Shown here: piece by piece, positions 1 to 12,357 of the stretch
Layout of the letters: the number at the start of each line of letters is the position of its first letter
Numbering within the stretch: position 1 is the first letter of the stretch
Assembly (NCBI GenBank): GCA_973895155.1
Contig: OZ316895.1
Coordinates: 10,292,001 to 10,356,000, forward strand
Origin: Marsupella aquatica
Taxonomy: Eukaryota > Marchantiophyta
DNA length: 64,000 nucleotides
Direction: 5' to 3'
Notes under the pieces: model-generated
What the model was told of the DNA's origin: nothing
Database searches by the model: none
The model's input: only the letters and a program-made list of their open reading frames with translations
Program-made: the position numbers and the translations under genes

Positions 1-1560
1 GGTGGACTTGGTTTGATCTCCCTTGCTGCACAGGTTTGGGCGCTCACTGGAAATTTCATAATCTGGGCCCTGGCCAAGGAGGACCACCCCTATGGCGCAT
101 ACTTTAGTACAAAATCAAGATGCTTTCGAAGCAAAAATGGGGAACCGGGGACTTCTCCTAGGTGGTCTCACAGTGCCATACACTACCTAAGGATGGATCA
201 CAACTTTGGTGCAACATCCGTAATGGTTGGAATGTGATCAAGAAGAATCTCAGACATACAGCTCCTCCACTTGGAGGGGTGACTATATCTCCCCCTCTGG
301 ATACCTCATCTCAATCATATCCAACCCAACCAGGCTAAGATTTCATGAAACCCTAAGATAAGGATCTTTAGGGCAGGGTTTGTGTACATGAAGGACGTGC
401 TAGGAGTCGGTGGCGAGTTCCTAAGGTGGGAGGATGATCCAAACAGGCTGCTACCGGGCAACTGCGCCCATGCATACAGGAAATTGATTGGGAGTTTGGT
501 TAGTGTACCCAAACTTCACTAGAATCCCAAGCAACCGATCCCAATGTTCATGGAAGCAAAGCTTCCCTGTGGAGCCCTATTCATCTGAGAATTCAAGGTA
601 CAATGCAATGCAATCACATCATGTTGGTACCAGTTCTATGACAATTCCACACCAGTCATAACATTCAAGGCCATGAATGGGATCCTGCAAAAGATTGCTA
701 CCTCAGCCCCCTCCCCCATTGGACACTACCTTACACCGTGTTGTGACCAGATCCCACAGGACCACTGTCCCCCATCACTTGTGCATCGGTAGAACGACCA
801 ATCATTTGGCTTCGCTGCTCCAATATGAATGGAAGGACGGAACACCGGTCTTGGGGACTAACACTACTCATCTTAGGGAGATCCAAGGTCCACTTAGGAC
901 AACAACTCACAATAGTAAGGAAGTGGGAAATTCAATTGAATTGGATCCCCAACTTGAAGATGTTGTGGGCCAATACCTGGATTCCTTATAGGGCTGCAAA
1001 TGAGAATTGTCTCTTATGGCAATTGATTGATAGGATACCAGCTACACATCACTGGCGCCTAACAACTCTACCACCAATGGATCCCGATACCTGGTCACGA
1101 GGTGTAATCTTAATCAGCACAAAGACCTAGTTCATTGCGTCTGGAGTCGTCCCGTCTCAGAATCAGTCTGGTCTTGGGTCCAATACATTCTACAGAGGGC
1201 GGTAGCCACTAGCAACAGAATCCAACTTCAACCGGCACACATTTTTGTTGGGGCTCCTTTGCTTGAGTTCTGGGATGTACCAGGGAAATTATGGCATACC
1301 CTTCGGGCCATTATTTGCTGGTACATTTGGAAGGACCGTAGCTCCCACTGCATCAAACTTACTAGATCGAAGGCCCGAACAGTAATTCAGACGACTTGGC
1401 ATCGCCTCAGCATGTACCTCCATTGAGATTGGTGCAATCACAAGTCCAGAATTCAGTCTAGCAAGTCCTCTTTTGCAGAGGCCCTCAATGACATGTTCGT
1501 AACTACGGGACCCGGGCTGGGCTGTGGGATTTCAATGAGGAGATACTCCAAGTGCCACCA
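1..1560 (+). pseudogene. Degenerate LINE (non-LTR retrotransposon), C-terminal part
   Basis: The + strand carries broken reading frames that resemble the end of a plant LINE ORF2. Around 960-1085 a frame reads 'ENCLLWQLIDRIPATHHWRL', typical of the zinc-binding reverse-transcriptase tail (zf-RVT). After a frameshift near 1100 it continues as 'RCNLNQHKDLVHCVWSRPVS' and then 'TLRAIICWYIWKDRSSHCI' up to a stop near 1420, which is the usual W/H-rich LINE C-terminus with one Cys of the zinc site lost. Frameshifts and stops show the copy is dead. The polymerase core lies outside the window or is too decayed to recognise. The family assignment rests on these motifs only; the 5' boundary is cut by the window edge and the 3' end is not defined. 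Confidence 0.68.
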
Positions 1561-2900
1561 GTCCCCCCCCGACCACCATGAATCCCCTATGTGTTCAGGT
1601 TGAGGAGCTATATATGTTGCAGGTTAGGCCAATAGTGTTTAGCAACTCTATCACGGATCCACTGATGGGTACTATAGCAAGGTGATAAAGAGATAAATGA
1701 CTATTTACTCCTTAACAACTCGATTTCGTTCCGGTTAGGAGTGGATGAGATCAAAAAGACCAAATTAACATAATTTGAGAAGTTTTCACCAACATTCTCT
1801 AGGTTGGAGAGATTTATAATGATCTTCTTAACATAAGTGTTTAACCACAACTCAAGTGGGTAATCCTTAGGATTCACAGTGCAATAATAAAAACTAGAAT
1901 TAACAAAGATTAAAACTAAAGGGAGAGTAGATAGGAGGTTTCAAATGCAAGGGAATTGAATTTCTGACCATCATCACTCCTTCAATAAGGATTATGGCCT
2001 AATTTAAGATTCAAAAATCACCATTTTCTATGCTTTTTGATTTTCTTGTAGCAACTCTTCTCCATCTATTGAATTTAGAAAACATGAATGTAAATCAACC
2101 CGAGACACTTTTCTGGTCTTGTTAAGGATGGTACTTGGATACTCGAATCGGCTTACTTCTCCTACAATCCTTAAGATTGCTTGTTTGAGTTTTGTGCAAA
2201 TGTCAATTTCCTCTTTGGTGAATCTTCCAAATGTATTGGTCACAAACCTCATTGATCTTCCAATATCATTAAGGCACACTCTAGCATTCCTTGAACACTT
2301 CACAACAACTCAAGGGTTGCTAAACTTCTTCCTTTTACTCAACCATGGTAAAAAGAAGGGAAGAAAAGACATAGATTCCTACAAAGGCAATGAGGAAATC
2401 AAATGTATATTTTCTCTCCCTCTTTGACTTCGAGTTTTCCTCATTTTATACTAAAAGAGGGAATTATGAAAAAACATGTATTTTCAAAACTCAAGTCTAA
2501 AGGAATATGTAAACAAATGTAAGCTACCCTAGTAAAAAATGGAGTAGAGTCTCCAATAACTACATAAACAAAATACTGGAGTCTACTTACTCATATACTA
2601 ATCTATATAGCTATTTATAGGTCTAAACTAATGTGGCTCCAACTCTCTAAATATAACTCTATTCTGGTCCTAGCTTTTGGGAAGGAACCTCCTCAGGGTT
2701 AGCCATGGCAAGGGGTTCTGGTCAAAGGAAACCTCCCTGCTGGCCAGTGGTAAAAGGGATGGACGGGTCAATATCCATGTTCTCCTGGTGAGCACTTGGG
2801 TCATGAGAATAAGTGTAAGAATGGGAGTGAAAGTGTGTACTGGGAATGGAGAAACCAGGAGGGTTGAGGGGTGATGAGGGGCCAGTGGAATAGACTCCTT
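1561..2900. other. Non-coding stretch, no gene seen
   Basis: AT-rich sequence between two retroelement relics. Short open frames on both strands around 2030-2430 show no family motif and overlap each other antisense. It may be internal or flanking sequence of the gag-like relic at 2.9-4.6 kb, but no LTR pair or polypurine tract was found by eye. Confidence 0.5.
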
Positions 2901-2954
2901 CATGAGGACTAGGAGAGAAAGACCTGGTAGTAAATGGAGGAATCTCAATATCAG

Positions 2955-4488
2955 CTAATAGCTCCTTGTAGTCAAGTCACTCATCTCCCTTAAGGCTTCA
3001 CAGGTCTTTGAGAGGCCTGTAAGTGCATCATCCACCTTGGCACTCACATCTACCACTAAATGGTTAATCTTGGAGAAAAGGATGGGTGTGGTGTTCTTGG
3101 CCAAATACTCATCATAAATTTGGGCCTTAAGAAGATCCAGAGAAGCTATCTCAGTCAAAGACTCATTCAGATCCAAAGATTGAGTGACTGAGTTGGAGAG
3201 TATGCTCAAGCTCATTCTTCTTCTTACTCCTTTCCAACTGCTATTTGAGTTCAGATACCTTCTTCTTGAGGAACTCATTCTCCTTCTCCAACTTCCTCTT
3301 ATTTGTGGCATCACTCATGGTGGAGATCTTTCAAGAATCTGCCCTGGTTTCATTCTTAACTTCTGAGAAATGTCAATGATGACCTTCTCCATCACAGTGG
3401 TCTTCCTCTTCACCTTCTGGAATGTGTCTGAGATGATCTGGAAGTCAGCTAGGGTGTCTTGGGAGGCATGGCCGGGTGCATCCGGAAATTCAGCCGGGTT
3501 GACGAAGGCCGGGTCGAGGTTCCGGGCAGCAGACCGGGTCTTTCGAGGTTTTGTCTCTGCTAGTTCCTCATCCTCACTGTCATCAGAGGTGGTCTGGGTG
3601 ATATTCGGATTTGTCTCCCCATACTTTATGAAGTTGAACTTGGCCAATAGTAACTTCTTCTCCAAGTCTCTAAACAAGACTCCTTCAAAGCTATATAAAT
3701 ATACCAGGTACCAACTTCCTTATCAGATCAAAGATAAGCTTAGCCCAGTTGACTTTTCTTTCTCCCTTGTAAGCAGCAACAATGGTAGAGCCAACTCCAA
3801 CAATAACTCTTCTTGGCTTCTCAGGATACAGCAGGGGTAGCAGGAAGCTGAAGACTCGTTTCAGATCACGATCCAAACACTTAGAAACATTGAACCCGTC
3901 CTTACTATTGATAGCTCCTTTGAAGTAAGGAAGGATTAGATTGACAGCTCTCCCAACTGGACCTTCTCCTTCATCCTCTAATACAAAAGCTCCTGCAACC
4001 ATCATCTGAGTCCATCGCTCAGGTCGGCCTCTAGAGGTATCCTTAAACTCAGCCGAATACTCCTTGGATCGGATCTCTCTGATCATATCTTCGCTCTGAT
4101 AACTCCAGGGTAGCTCCATCAAAGACTCACAGCCCATCCTGAGCAAAGACTCCCTCAATTTAACCTTCTCAGCTTCACTGTCCGGAATAGCTGGCCTCAG
4201 AATTTTCATGGCAATGGGGACCTCCTTTCTCTTTGATCGTCTCAAAGGGGCTTTAACCGGAGTGGGTGCAGGTGATGTTGAGGTTGAATGCCCCTTAGAA
4301 ATGCGAGAAGTGGACATTCCGGTTGGATCCGCCCCTTGCTCCATAGGATTGCTGGAAGCAACAAATTGATTTCCAATAAATGGTCTGCCTCCTCTACGAC
4401 GAGCTCTACAATTCTGCAACTTCAGAATGTTCAATCGCTTCGGTGTCGACCAATGGTAGAAATGTCCGGGTCGACCTGGCCGCAACAT
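2955..4488 (-). pseudogene. Gag-like or retroelement accessory ORF, broken
   Basis: Read on the minus strand, 4488-3691 is a 265-codon open frame (non-ATG start in the frame) that contains a segment ending 'GERKVNWAKLIFDLIRKLV', a style seen in plant transposon or retroelement accessory proteins. It is followed by frames at 3677-3315 (acidic, 'TTSDDSEDEELAETKPRKTR') and 3314-2955. Near 3316-3190 another frame gives a short Lys/Glu coiled coil ('KRKLEKENEFLKKKVSELK') that runs into a stop. The pieces lie in order but in different frames, so I read them as one decayed protein-coding region. No protease, polymerase or integrase was recognised nearby. It could instead be a decayed host gene; assignment to a named element family is not possible from sequence alone. 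Confidence 0.42.
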
Positions 4489-4621
4489 TTCTGATCAGTT
4501 GACAAGCTTTTCTGGAGAAGTGCATCAAGATTCCGTCAACCACAATGCAGGTGCATCGAACTTGGGGAAAAGCTAGACTCAATCGGGCCTGCAATGGTGA
4601 TGTCCGGGTCGACCTGGCCGC
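4463..4621. repeat. 21-bp direct repeat with CCGGGTCGACC core
   Basis: An identical 21-bp stretch containing CCGGGTCGACCTGGCC occurs at 4463-4483 and 4601-4621. Related CCGGGTYGA motifs lie near 3493, 3509, 5041 and 5072 on the same strand. The repeats fall within and beside the gag-like relic. Confidence 0.7.
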
Positions 4622-4829
4622 CCTTCTCATAACCGATGTATCCACGATCAGGATCTCATTGCAAACTTCCTGCCTTCACTCCCAGCAGTGGAGTAGGCAT
4701 TCCCCTCATAACGAATCAGTCAGTACCCTCATATCCAGGCTCTCATCATGCAATGCAAGATTGGTCCTATAATCCGGACCCAAGATCCTCTACCAAAAGG
4801 GTAGAGTCTCCTCACTCTACTGCTTAAAT

Positions 4830-6370
4830 AGCCTAATGTGCTCGGGAGCTCAAAACCTATTAAGTTTGGCTTTGAGAGGTGTGAGAGGCCGGAACGACTC
4901 TCCTTCCTTATATCCGGATTCTGTTGTGGTCGTGCCTGTGTTTGACTTATGGTTTTAAAAACTTTGGCAATGGACAGCTGTTGTTCAGTAGAGTCGTGTT
5001 GTAAGCTTTTATATCTCATCATGGCTTATAGTAAAAAATTCCGGGTCGATCCTCCTTCTCTAATATCAATCCCGGTTGACCTCAGATGGGCTTGAAAGTC
5101 TCATACCACTTCAAAGTAGTTTTCAGGTCCCTCTTCAACCTCATTTGAGATCTTAAACTTAAAAATTCTAAAATTTATGGTTAGTTAACCCTTCTTTCAT
5201 AAACATCCTTATCTCACAGGTACCCTGCCGATTCCCTGTTCACTGGCCCGTTTTGGGGGTTTTGCCGCTCCTTCTGCAATTGTTAAATTTCTAGTTTAGC
5301 TCCCATTCTGAGTATGCTTCTTCCTTGGTGCCAACCCCCGGCTTTTGTGGCTTAATGACCTTCGGGTCCACCTGGGTGCTGACCCCCTTTGTGGGCCACC
5401 CCCGTTGTATGTTGGCTTTTTTGAATAAAATTCAATTGGTTTTTTCTAGGCAAAAAAATTGGAGACTTAATTACCAAAGCATTGTAGAATGTGTGTCATT
5501 GTGGAATGTGTATCATTAGGTCAAAATCAGTAGAAAGCACGGGTTTACCTGGCCATTCATTAGAAACTTATTTTTTTCTCACCATTGTTTCACCCAAACT
5601 TAATTTTATCTCAAATGTTTACCCAAGCTGTCCGAAGGGAGACTGCAACATTTATGGAACACTTTGGGGTCTCCTCTTTGGAAGTCTTTGCGGCCAATAA
5701 TAGACACCCACCATTCACTTACTTTGACCCTTGACAAAAAAGTCCTACTAAAACAGTGTCCAGACACGGCTCAAATGCCCTGTGCCCTTGTTGCTCTGGT
5801 GCTCGAGATCACAAACTTCCAATTTACAACTGCAAAATTTGAGCAAGGAGTAAAGCTGCCTCATTGTCCCTATGAATGGGTGACCCTCCATTGTGCGGCC
5901 CTAAAAACTTGTTCTGTGTTTGTTCTCCATGGTGCACCTCAGACACCCGGATCCTGCACTTATCCAGGGTGTTAACAGCGGTTTGCGCAGTCTTATAGTA
6001 ATGCATAGTGAATCATTTATGCACTTTTCCATATTTGGATGGTCTACACTACCCAAGAAGTGCATGGCTAATTTGCTTATACAATTCCCCATGTGTGGTA
6101 TAATGTCACGCGCACAGGATTCCTCATACCCCAAGCCTCTTAATGCACAATTCAATTGTAAAATAAGTGAAACTACTCTATGTAATTGTTTGCCACAAAT
6201 ATCAATAAATGCGTCCAGTATATATTCGTGGCTTTAACTAATAAATGCCTTTGTACACTTAAGATGGATATGCACATTGTTATCTTTCTTGTATTGTTGG
6301 TCTAGATGCAGTCATAAAATCTGCATTTTTAGCATTTGCAGCTATAGATGGTAGGCCTGTACTAATCTAT
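4830..6370. other. Non-coding stretch, no gene seen
   Basis: Short overlapping frames on both strands with no recognisable domain. The distal part (6240-6370) leads into a tandem repeat. No RNA gene or element boundary was recognised. Confidence 0.5.
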
Positions 6371-6533
6371 GGAATGCACTTATCTACAATGCACTTATGC
6401 ACATATGGACTAGAAATGCACTTATCCACAGTACACTTATGCACTATGGACTAGGAATGTACTTATTCATAGTGCACTTATGCAATGTGGACTCCAATGC
6501 ACTTATCCACAGTGCTCTTGTGCAGGGTGGGCT
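6371..6533. repeat. Tandem repeat, about 41 bp x 4
   Basis: Four diverged units share the pattern AATGCACTTATCCACAGTGC, then ACTTATGCA and a TGGACT end. The units begin near 6371, 6413, 6454 and 6495. Spacing is close to 41 bp, and substitutions between units suggest an old array. Confidence 0.85.
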
Positions 6534-6934
6534 GTATGTACCAATTTGTTGACATGTGGATCAGAATCGTCCATTTGGTAAAGCAAAAGGCAAATGAATC
6601 GACGAACCTCAACTTGTACTAATTCAAGGTGTGTGCCTCTGATGTAATTGAAGCTCATTGAGAAGAGACATTCATGAAGCTTGGAAGCTCAATCTTTCGT
6701 GACATGCTTTAAGCTTACAGATCACCTTTTCTTGGGCTTTACCTCGACGAATTGTGTACAATCGAAGAAATTCAAGCGCATTGAGGAGGACTCGTTGGAC
6801 GCCAATGGCGACGAGGATGTTCATGAAGTTTGAAGTTTGAAGTCTGAAGCTTGTAGCGAACTTCAGGAGTTGAAGTTCCACTGAGAGCAGCTCCCTGCGG
6901 GAAGGAGGAGCTCCGAAAGGACGAGAAGCTCAGC

Positions 6935-9529
6935 ATGCCTCGCCTCCTCCTGGCCCCAGGGACGTCCTTCCGGTTGCTCTCTGTTGACCATGCTACTGCG
7001 CCATTCCTCTGCATCAGAAAGACCTCGAAAAACCGTGGCGGGCTCTCTCGAGTGAGTTCTCTCTGGATTAGGTGCCAGAATTCTTCCGAGAAGAAAAGTG
7101 AGCGTAATGGCGGAGGAGAGGGCTGGATTTTGGACAACGCCGGGCCGATACGAAGTGCTCCGCTGTACGTCGGCGGTGCCAGCTTGGCTGCTGTGCTTCT
7201 CAATCGATCCTTCTCCGGCGTTGCCGCCGTCGCCGACGCGTCCAGGTTCGTTGCTCGTTCGCCACGCTGGTTCCCAAAGTATTTTGTGTCTTGTGTGAGT
7301 TGTAGTTGGATGGAATTCTGTGAAAGGACGTCGAATTTGCATTGATTGGGCTGGTAACAAAAAAGGGCACATTCATTATGTGCATCCGGACATCTTTTGG
7401 GTGACGGACTGCAGGAATGGGTATCAAGATCAAGCCTCTTATGTTAGATCAGGTTTCTTTCTCATCCTTTCGATCGAAGGAATGAATCGCTAGGTCTTAA
7501 AAGTGAATCCGCGAATGGCTCTTGTCCTTTGGGGCTTTCTGACCTCCCATCCATCCCCCTGCTTCAAGTTGAGTGCTCTGTTTCAAGTCTGCCTGCAGCA
7601 GGTTGTCATGTTTGCAAGGATTAGAGTCATAAGGTGCATTCGCTCTTATCATATCACCACGGGGTGGGCACAAAAGGAAACCGTTCTCTTAGCAAATTGA
7701 CCTCTGGGATGCACTTTAAGATTAAAACCCCGACCAGTTACGTAGAAAGGAACTCAGCCACCGCTGCTCCGAGTTTCAAAGGAATTGGCCCCGCTTTGGT
7801 CCTCGTCTCAAATTAAGCCTTAGTGGGCCTCGCGTACATGCAATTGCAGTGTCGATGTACCTTTATGCTTCATGTGTGTAGTTAAACGGGTGATAGGTGC
7901 CGTGGAGGTTGTACAGTGCGCAGTCGAGGGCAGATGTGCTGGCGGTCGCTCTATCAGCTGTAGTGGTACTCACAGGACTGGTGTGGAAGTCTATCGAATC
8001 GAGGCCCCAATTTCCAGTAAGTATTCTCACCTTGTCATGCTGTTCAGTACATTTCAACTCAATATTTGAGGTCAGTATCTTCTATTGCCTTTCGGGGCTG
8101 TGGATTCACTACAGAGATTTCTGGAATGTTCATGAACGATGCGTTTGGGCAGGTTGAGCTGAATGGAGTAGAATGCTTTAGAGTAGCCTCAGGCTTGCCG
8201 GTGGAGGCAGCACGGGAGCTCAATTGGTACGCGGTCGAAAACTCATTCCGAGAGTCGGTTCTTATCAGCAGGACTTATATGGAAAGCCAAGTCTCTAAAT
8301 ATAGTGATTGCAGTCTCCATGCTGATGAATGAGGTGTCCAGGAGAATGCCTAGGCAATAGTGAATGCTACCAAGATAACAATATTTTTTGAATATCCTGG
8401 TTCTAGTCATTGGAATTTTAGATTGTTCATTCAAATTTGCTAACGTAAACAGGATGACTTGTGAAGTTCTCATTATTGGTGATCCGATCACAATTCCTGC
8501 ACATCTATTCGTCTGATTTTCGAGGATGCAGTTAACCAATTAGGTGTTGTCATTTGTACAGGGCTTGGGAAGCTTTGGCTAATGCAACCAATACAGCAGC
8601 TCTGGTTGTAGTGTATGGGAAGAAATGCGTTTTACAGTGTGGCACATTCTCTGAAAGCAGCGACGGTACGCCTGTGCCTGTGGACGTCGCTGATTTTCTT
8701 CAGGGATCTTTGCGTAAAACAGTCCTTACTTCTAACACTCGTAAGTCACGTCCCTTTCGATACAGATACGATGTGCACAGTATGCAGCATCTGCAATCGG
8801 GTATGATGAAGGCTCTTCTATCTTCACTGAGGGAAGTTTTGCTCTCTTCTTGACCCAGTGGCGTGTGCATTGTGACAGAGATGTATTTGGCCAACCTTGC
8901 ACTTTATCCAGGCCGCTTTGAGCTTCCATTTCTGCCCTCCAATACTCAGGTGTGCTAAGAACATGCTTGGCTGTAGTTTCAAGTCTCAAGTCTTTGAAGT
9001 TTCTGTAAGCTAATTCCAGTTAGTTGAGAGGATTCCGAATCTCGTATAAGCCCCGAGTCATACTATCGTTCGTGCGGTTTTTCAGGCTGTCATCATCCAA
9101 CCCGTGGGCACTGACGGAGTTATGATTGTGGCAAGTGACACTCTTCGAGGATTTGGGCCCAGTGACCAGGTGTGGTCCATGTCATCCTTCGATCTACTAA
9201 CCCAGCCTATTGCAGACCTCGTGCAAGATGCATCATACAGTCGTGAATGATCTGAATGCGTTGATTAGGCACTCGAATGTGGCTCTATTACTGGATTCGC
9301 GTGGACGTATTCATTCGTATTCATTTATTGGCTTGCTACATCTTTGATAGTAGACTGTCACAACTTTGTTACTTATGAAAGTAATGTACCAATTGCGCAG
9401 GGATGGATTGTAGCAATTGGAGAGAAGCTGGATTCCACACTTGGAGACACGATGTCCTCTGAGGATCGAGATTTTGTTTTTGGTTCGGAGTCTAAGGAAG
9501 AGCCTTTGGAGACACAACCATCAAGATGA
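6935..9529 (+). CDS. CCB4: CCB4, cofactor assembly of complex C (cytochrome b6f) factor, 7 exons
   Basis: Exons by eye: 6935-7245, 7917-8016, 8153-8226, 8562-8740, 8879-8949, 9086-9169, 9401-9529. All introns are GT-AG and the phases join into 315 codons plus stop, about the length I expect for plant CCB4. CCB4 belongs to the CCB factors that attach heme c_i covalently to cytochrome b6 at the stromal side of the thylakoid membrane. Visible hallmarks are an N-terminal region compatible with a plastid transit peptide, two hydrophobic segments (end of exon 1; 'RADVLAVALSAVVVLTGLVW' in exon 2), then a soluble part with 'ATNTAALVVVYGKKCVLQ', 'YLANLALYPGRFELPFLPSN' and 'GWIVAIGEKLDSTLG'. The start is the ATG at 6935, the first in the frame with no nearby upstream acceptor. 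No breaks were seen. CCB2 is a distant relative, but the exon 4-7 motifs fit CCB4 better. Confidence 0.93.
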
Positions 9530-10034
9530 CACTTTGTGCACTTAGTGATCTAATTTAGTTCGTAGGTCAAGAGATGGTAGGAACAAGATTGGCTATTTCA
9601 GAGCACGCTTTCAAAAGTGATTGGCAAACTGAAGAGTTCGATGGAATCATAGTGAAGAGCACTTTTATGCGGGAAGGAGGTGTACTTTGATAGTTCTGTC
9701 AGGTCCTCCATGCGGACCTTGTGTGTAGAGCTCTGAGAAATCGTTCAAATTGTGACTTCCGTATTGAAGTAAAACGTTGAGTTCGTATCATTTTCTGAAA
9801 CTAGGCGACGCCGTTTCATGTAAGCCATTGCCCGAACAAACGGAGTAGAAGCCAACGAACAACATTGCTTACCAATCAAGAGGATTGCATTGAAAACTTT
9901 ATAAGGTTCACCAAACCTTCATCTTGTATTCCATAACCAGCATCAGACGATCCCAAGTATAAAAGAAACCGTCAATTTTGCGTATTGAATTGTGCTACCT
10001 CAAGTTTAGCTGAAAACTTTACTAGCACCAAAGG

Positions 10035-10161
10035 AACTAAACATCCCAAAATCTAGCTGTTATAACAACTAGTACAAATCTAACACGGGACAAAAACGAA
10101 CGAAACACCTCAAACTCCAATTGTTATCACAACCAGTACAAGTTTAACACGGGACAAAAAG
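10035..10161. repeat. Diverged tandem duplication, about 63 bp x 2
   Basis: Two neighbouring copies share TAACACGGGACAAAAA (10081 and 10146) and the preceding AACNAGTACAA segment. The copies span roughly 10035-10097 and 10100-10161. Confidence 0.75.
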
Positions 10162-11145
10162 TAAGACCAATTTACCAAAGCCTAAACTAGCCAGCTTCGA
10201 ATCGTGAGACGAGAAAATTTTGGTAGCTATGGTGAGACATTTCATGTGTGCTAAATTTTTGCTGGCTATGGAGCGAGAGAGGAACCATTGCAAACGGATT
10301 TCAACTTGAGCTTATGTGTTCTTCCAATCGTAGCACAAGCAACAGGCCGTTACTTCAACTGAGAGAGAAAATTTGATATAATTTATTCACGACAAATGAG
10401 AAGCTAATTGGAGCTGGCTTGCTCACTAGCTCTCATCCGTCGCGTGTTTACGTCAATGGCAGCATTGGCTGACGAAAAAGCCCCATCAACGCTCTGCTTA
10501 AAAGAATGTCTCCAAGTCTCTCACCATCTGCATCAAGATATCCCCGACATCCAGCTGCTCGTTTTGATGTCTCTTACAAATGTATATGGTGTCTCTGCAA
10601 AATTGATTGCTACAAACAGTAGGGAACTCCTGACAGGGTGATGTGGGCCAATCCTAATTCAACACATATGCGGTCTAAGTTTCGAGCTATACGGTGGTCT
10701 CCCATATGTCTCCTCGCATATGCGGGTCGACATAAGGTCCTATAAGTCATAAGTCATAACGGGGACAGTATGTCCTTAATCGTATACATCTTGCTCTGCC
10801 TTTTGTTTTTTGACATTTTGAGATATACATATTTCTGGACAATTCTCGACGATTGAGACGCCCAGTGTATGCATAAACTTTCATTCAGTATTGATGTGAC
10901 GACATACGTCATTCTGGATAAGTACTCTGAGAAGACTCCATGAGAATCCCAATGCAGGCTAGGTTTTCGAAATTGTCATGAACGGAAAAAAGTGCTGTGA
11001 TTCTGTGAAAAGTACTGAAAGGTGACGACTCTCCTGTATCGACGGTTGTCCCATTCGGAATTCTACGACGGCGGGACCACTTCTGCGAAACACTCCTCTA
11101 CAGTGCAGTGCTGTACACTACACCACGAAATCTTCTCTCAAACAT

Positions 11146-11158
11146 AAAAAGTAAAAAG
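11146..11158 (-). terminator. Oligo-T Pol III terminators for the tRNA
   Basis: Two runs of five A on + (T on the transcribed strand) start about 12 nt past the tRNA 3' end. Runs of at least four T are the standard Pol III stop. Confidence 0.7.
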
Positions 11159-11169
11159 TTATTCTACTT

Positions 11170-11242
11170 GTCTGATCGTGGTCTCGAACCACGGGCCTCT
11201 AGTGTGTTAGACTACTGTGATAACCAACTACACCAAACAGAC
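11170..11242 (-). tRNA. trnV-AAC: tRNA-Val (anticodon AAC)
   Basis: On the minus strand a 73-nt cloverleaf can be drawn. The acceptor arm is GTCTGTT paired with ATCAGAC (one T-T mismatch at pair 6). The A box is TGGTGTAGTTGG, the anticodon loop CTAACAC gives AAC, and a perfect 5-bp T stem (CGTGG/CCACG) carries a TTCGAGA loop. The anticodon stem has four pairs with a G-G mismatch at the top. No CCA is encoded, as expected for a nuclear gene. Just downstream lie runs of T (A runs on +, at 11146-11158) that fit a Pol III terminator. Val-accepting identity follows from the anticodon. The two mismatches leave room for a slightly decayed copy. Confidence 0.9.
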
Positions 11243-11248
11243 ACGTTG

Positions 11249-11355
11249 TTATATATACTATATAATAATTATTTATATATATATATAGTATCTGTTATTA
11301 TATTAGACTTACTATAGTATATGTAGTATAGTATATATAATATAACAAATATAAT
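11249..11355. repeat. TA-rich low-complexity block
   Basis: Long runs of TATATA and TATAGTATA directly upstream of the tRNA-Val gene. Simple-sequence DNA, no coding content. Confidence 0.85.
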
Positions 11356-11359
11356 AATG

Positions 11360-12340
11360 TATTTAGGCTGGGCGCCGGCGCTTTGATGTTATATGCAAAA
11401 GAACAGAAAGTATTGGGGGGAACAGGAGACCCAATAAATGAGGGAAAAAGTCGGGGAAAAATGAGCCAAAAAGCCCAAGAATAGTGAAAGAGTAAGCACT
11501 TTGTAGTGCAAATAACACCCGTTGGGGTCATCTTTCGAGAATTGCACCCGGACTTATTACTTTCCAGTCGACGAGTAAACTGTGACGAATGGACTATCGG
11601 AGCCCGTCTGCGCACAGTTTGGTGAGACTGGACGAGGACAGTTTCTATATGCCCCCGGTCCTACTGTAGTTCTGGCGAGCAGGAGACACCTTCTGGCAGG
11701 CCTGGAGTCCAGCTTCAGATTTTTCTAAGGAGGACCGGGTGAGGATCGAAAAACTGCTTTAGTGAGTACCTCTAGCTTAATAAGTCGGCCGAGCATTCCT
11801 TGCAACAGGCCGGCATCCAAATCATGGTTTTGTCGCATTACAAGTACAAAAAGTCTTGTATGCGAACATTCCACTTACTGTAGAAGGTTGACATTTGAGG
11901 GAACGGACAGCAGGCGAATTGGAGGCAGTGAGCAATGATTTAATTATGGATACAATGGCTAATCTGGGATTCGAGTGATCCTGAAAGTAAGCAGAGTTAG
12001 TAAATGTTTGTGAGGTCGCAGATGGGTCTTTGGTAGTTCTGTTATAGAATGAATGAATTTTGTTTCTGGCTCGGAATTCGTTTTTCCACCACTCACTAGA
12101 TTTTACTTTGGGTTCAATGTGCTGGTGTAGATGAGGATATGGATTCCAGTAAGTGTAGCCTAAGGGTAGGTTTGAGCCCTTCTCATCAACGGCTGCAACA
12201 GGAGAGTGAAGAACAAGAACCAACCGCTGCATGATCAGCTCCACGAGAGATTAACACTCCAATGCTGGAATCGTGAAAATGTTCAGCCTCGTGTGGTAGT
12301 CGGGAGAAAAATTTAAAAATATACAGGAGTACATCCCCAC
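11360..12340. other. Spacer, no gene recognised
   Basis: Minus-strand open frames at 11298-11615 and 11822-12244 carry no recognised domain. The second lies just past the end of the PPR relic and may be its former 3' flank. Confidence 0.45.
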
Positions 12341-12357
12341 AATCAAAACAATTACAA

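Larger units (their letters stand above)
9530..11160. other. Intergenic region downstream of CCB4
   Basis: It should hold the CCB4 3' UTR and the spacer before the tRNA gene. A frame at 10408-10641 on + has no recognised domain and starts with a non-ATG codon. Apart from the duplicated segment at 10035-10161 I see no other feature. Confidence 0.5.

Noticed and set aside
6863-7372. Long minus-strand frames opposite CCB4 exon 1
   Set aside because: Shadows of the GC-rich first exon; the + frame joins cleanly to six further CCB4 exons.
11108-11317. 69-codon + frame over the tRNA
   Set aside because: It is the antisense of tRNA-Val plus TA-rich sequence.
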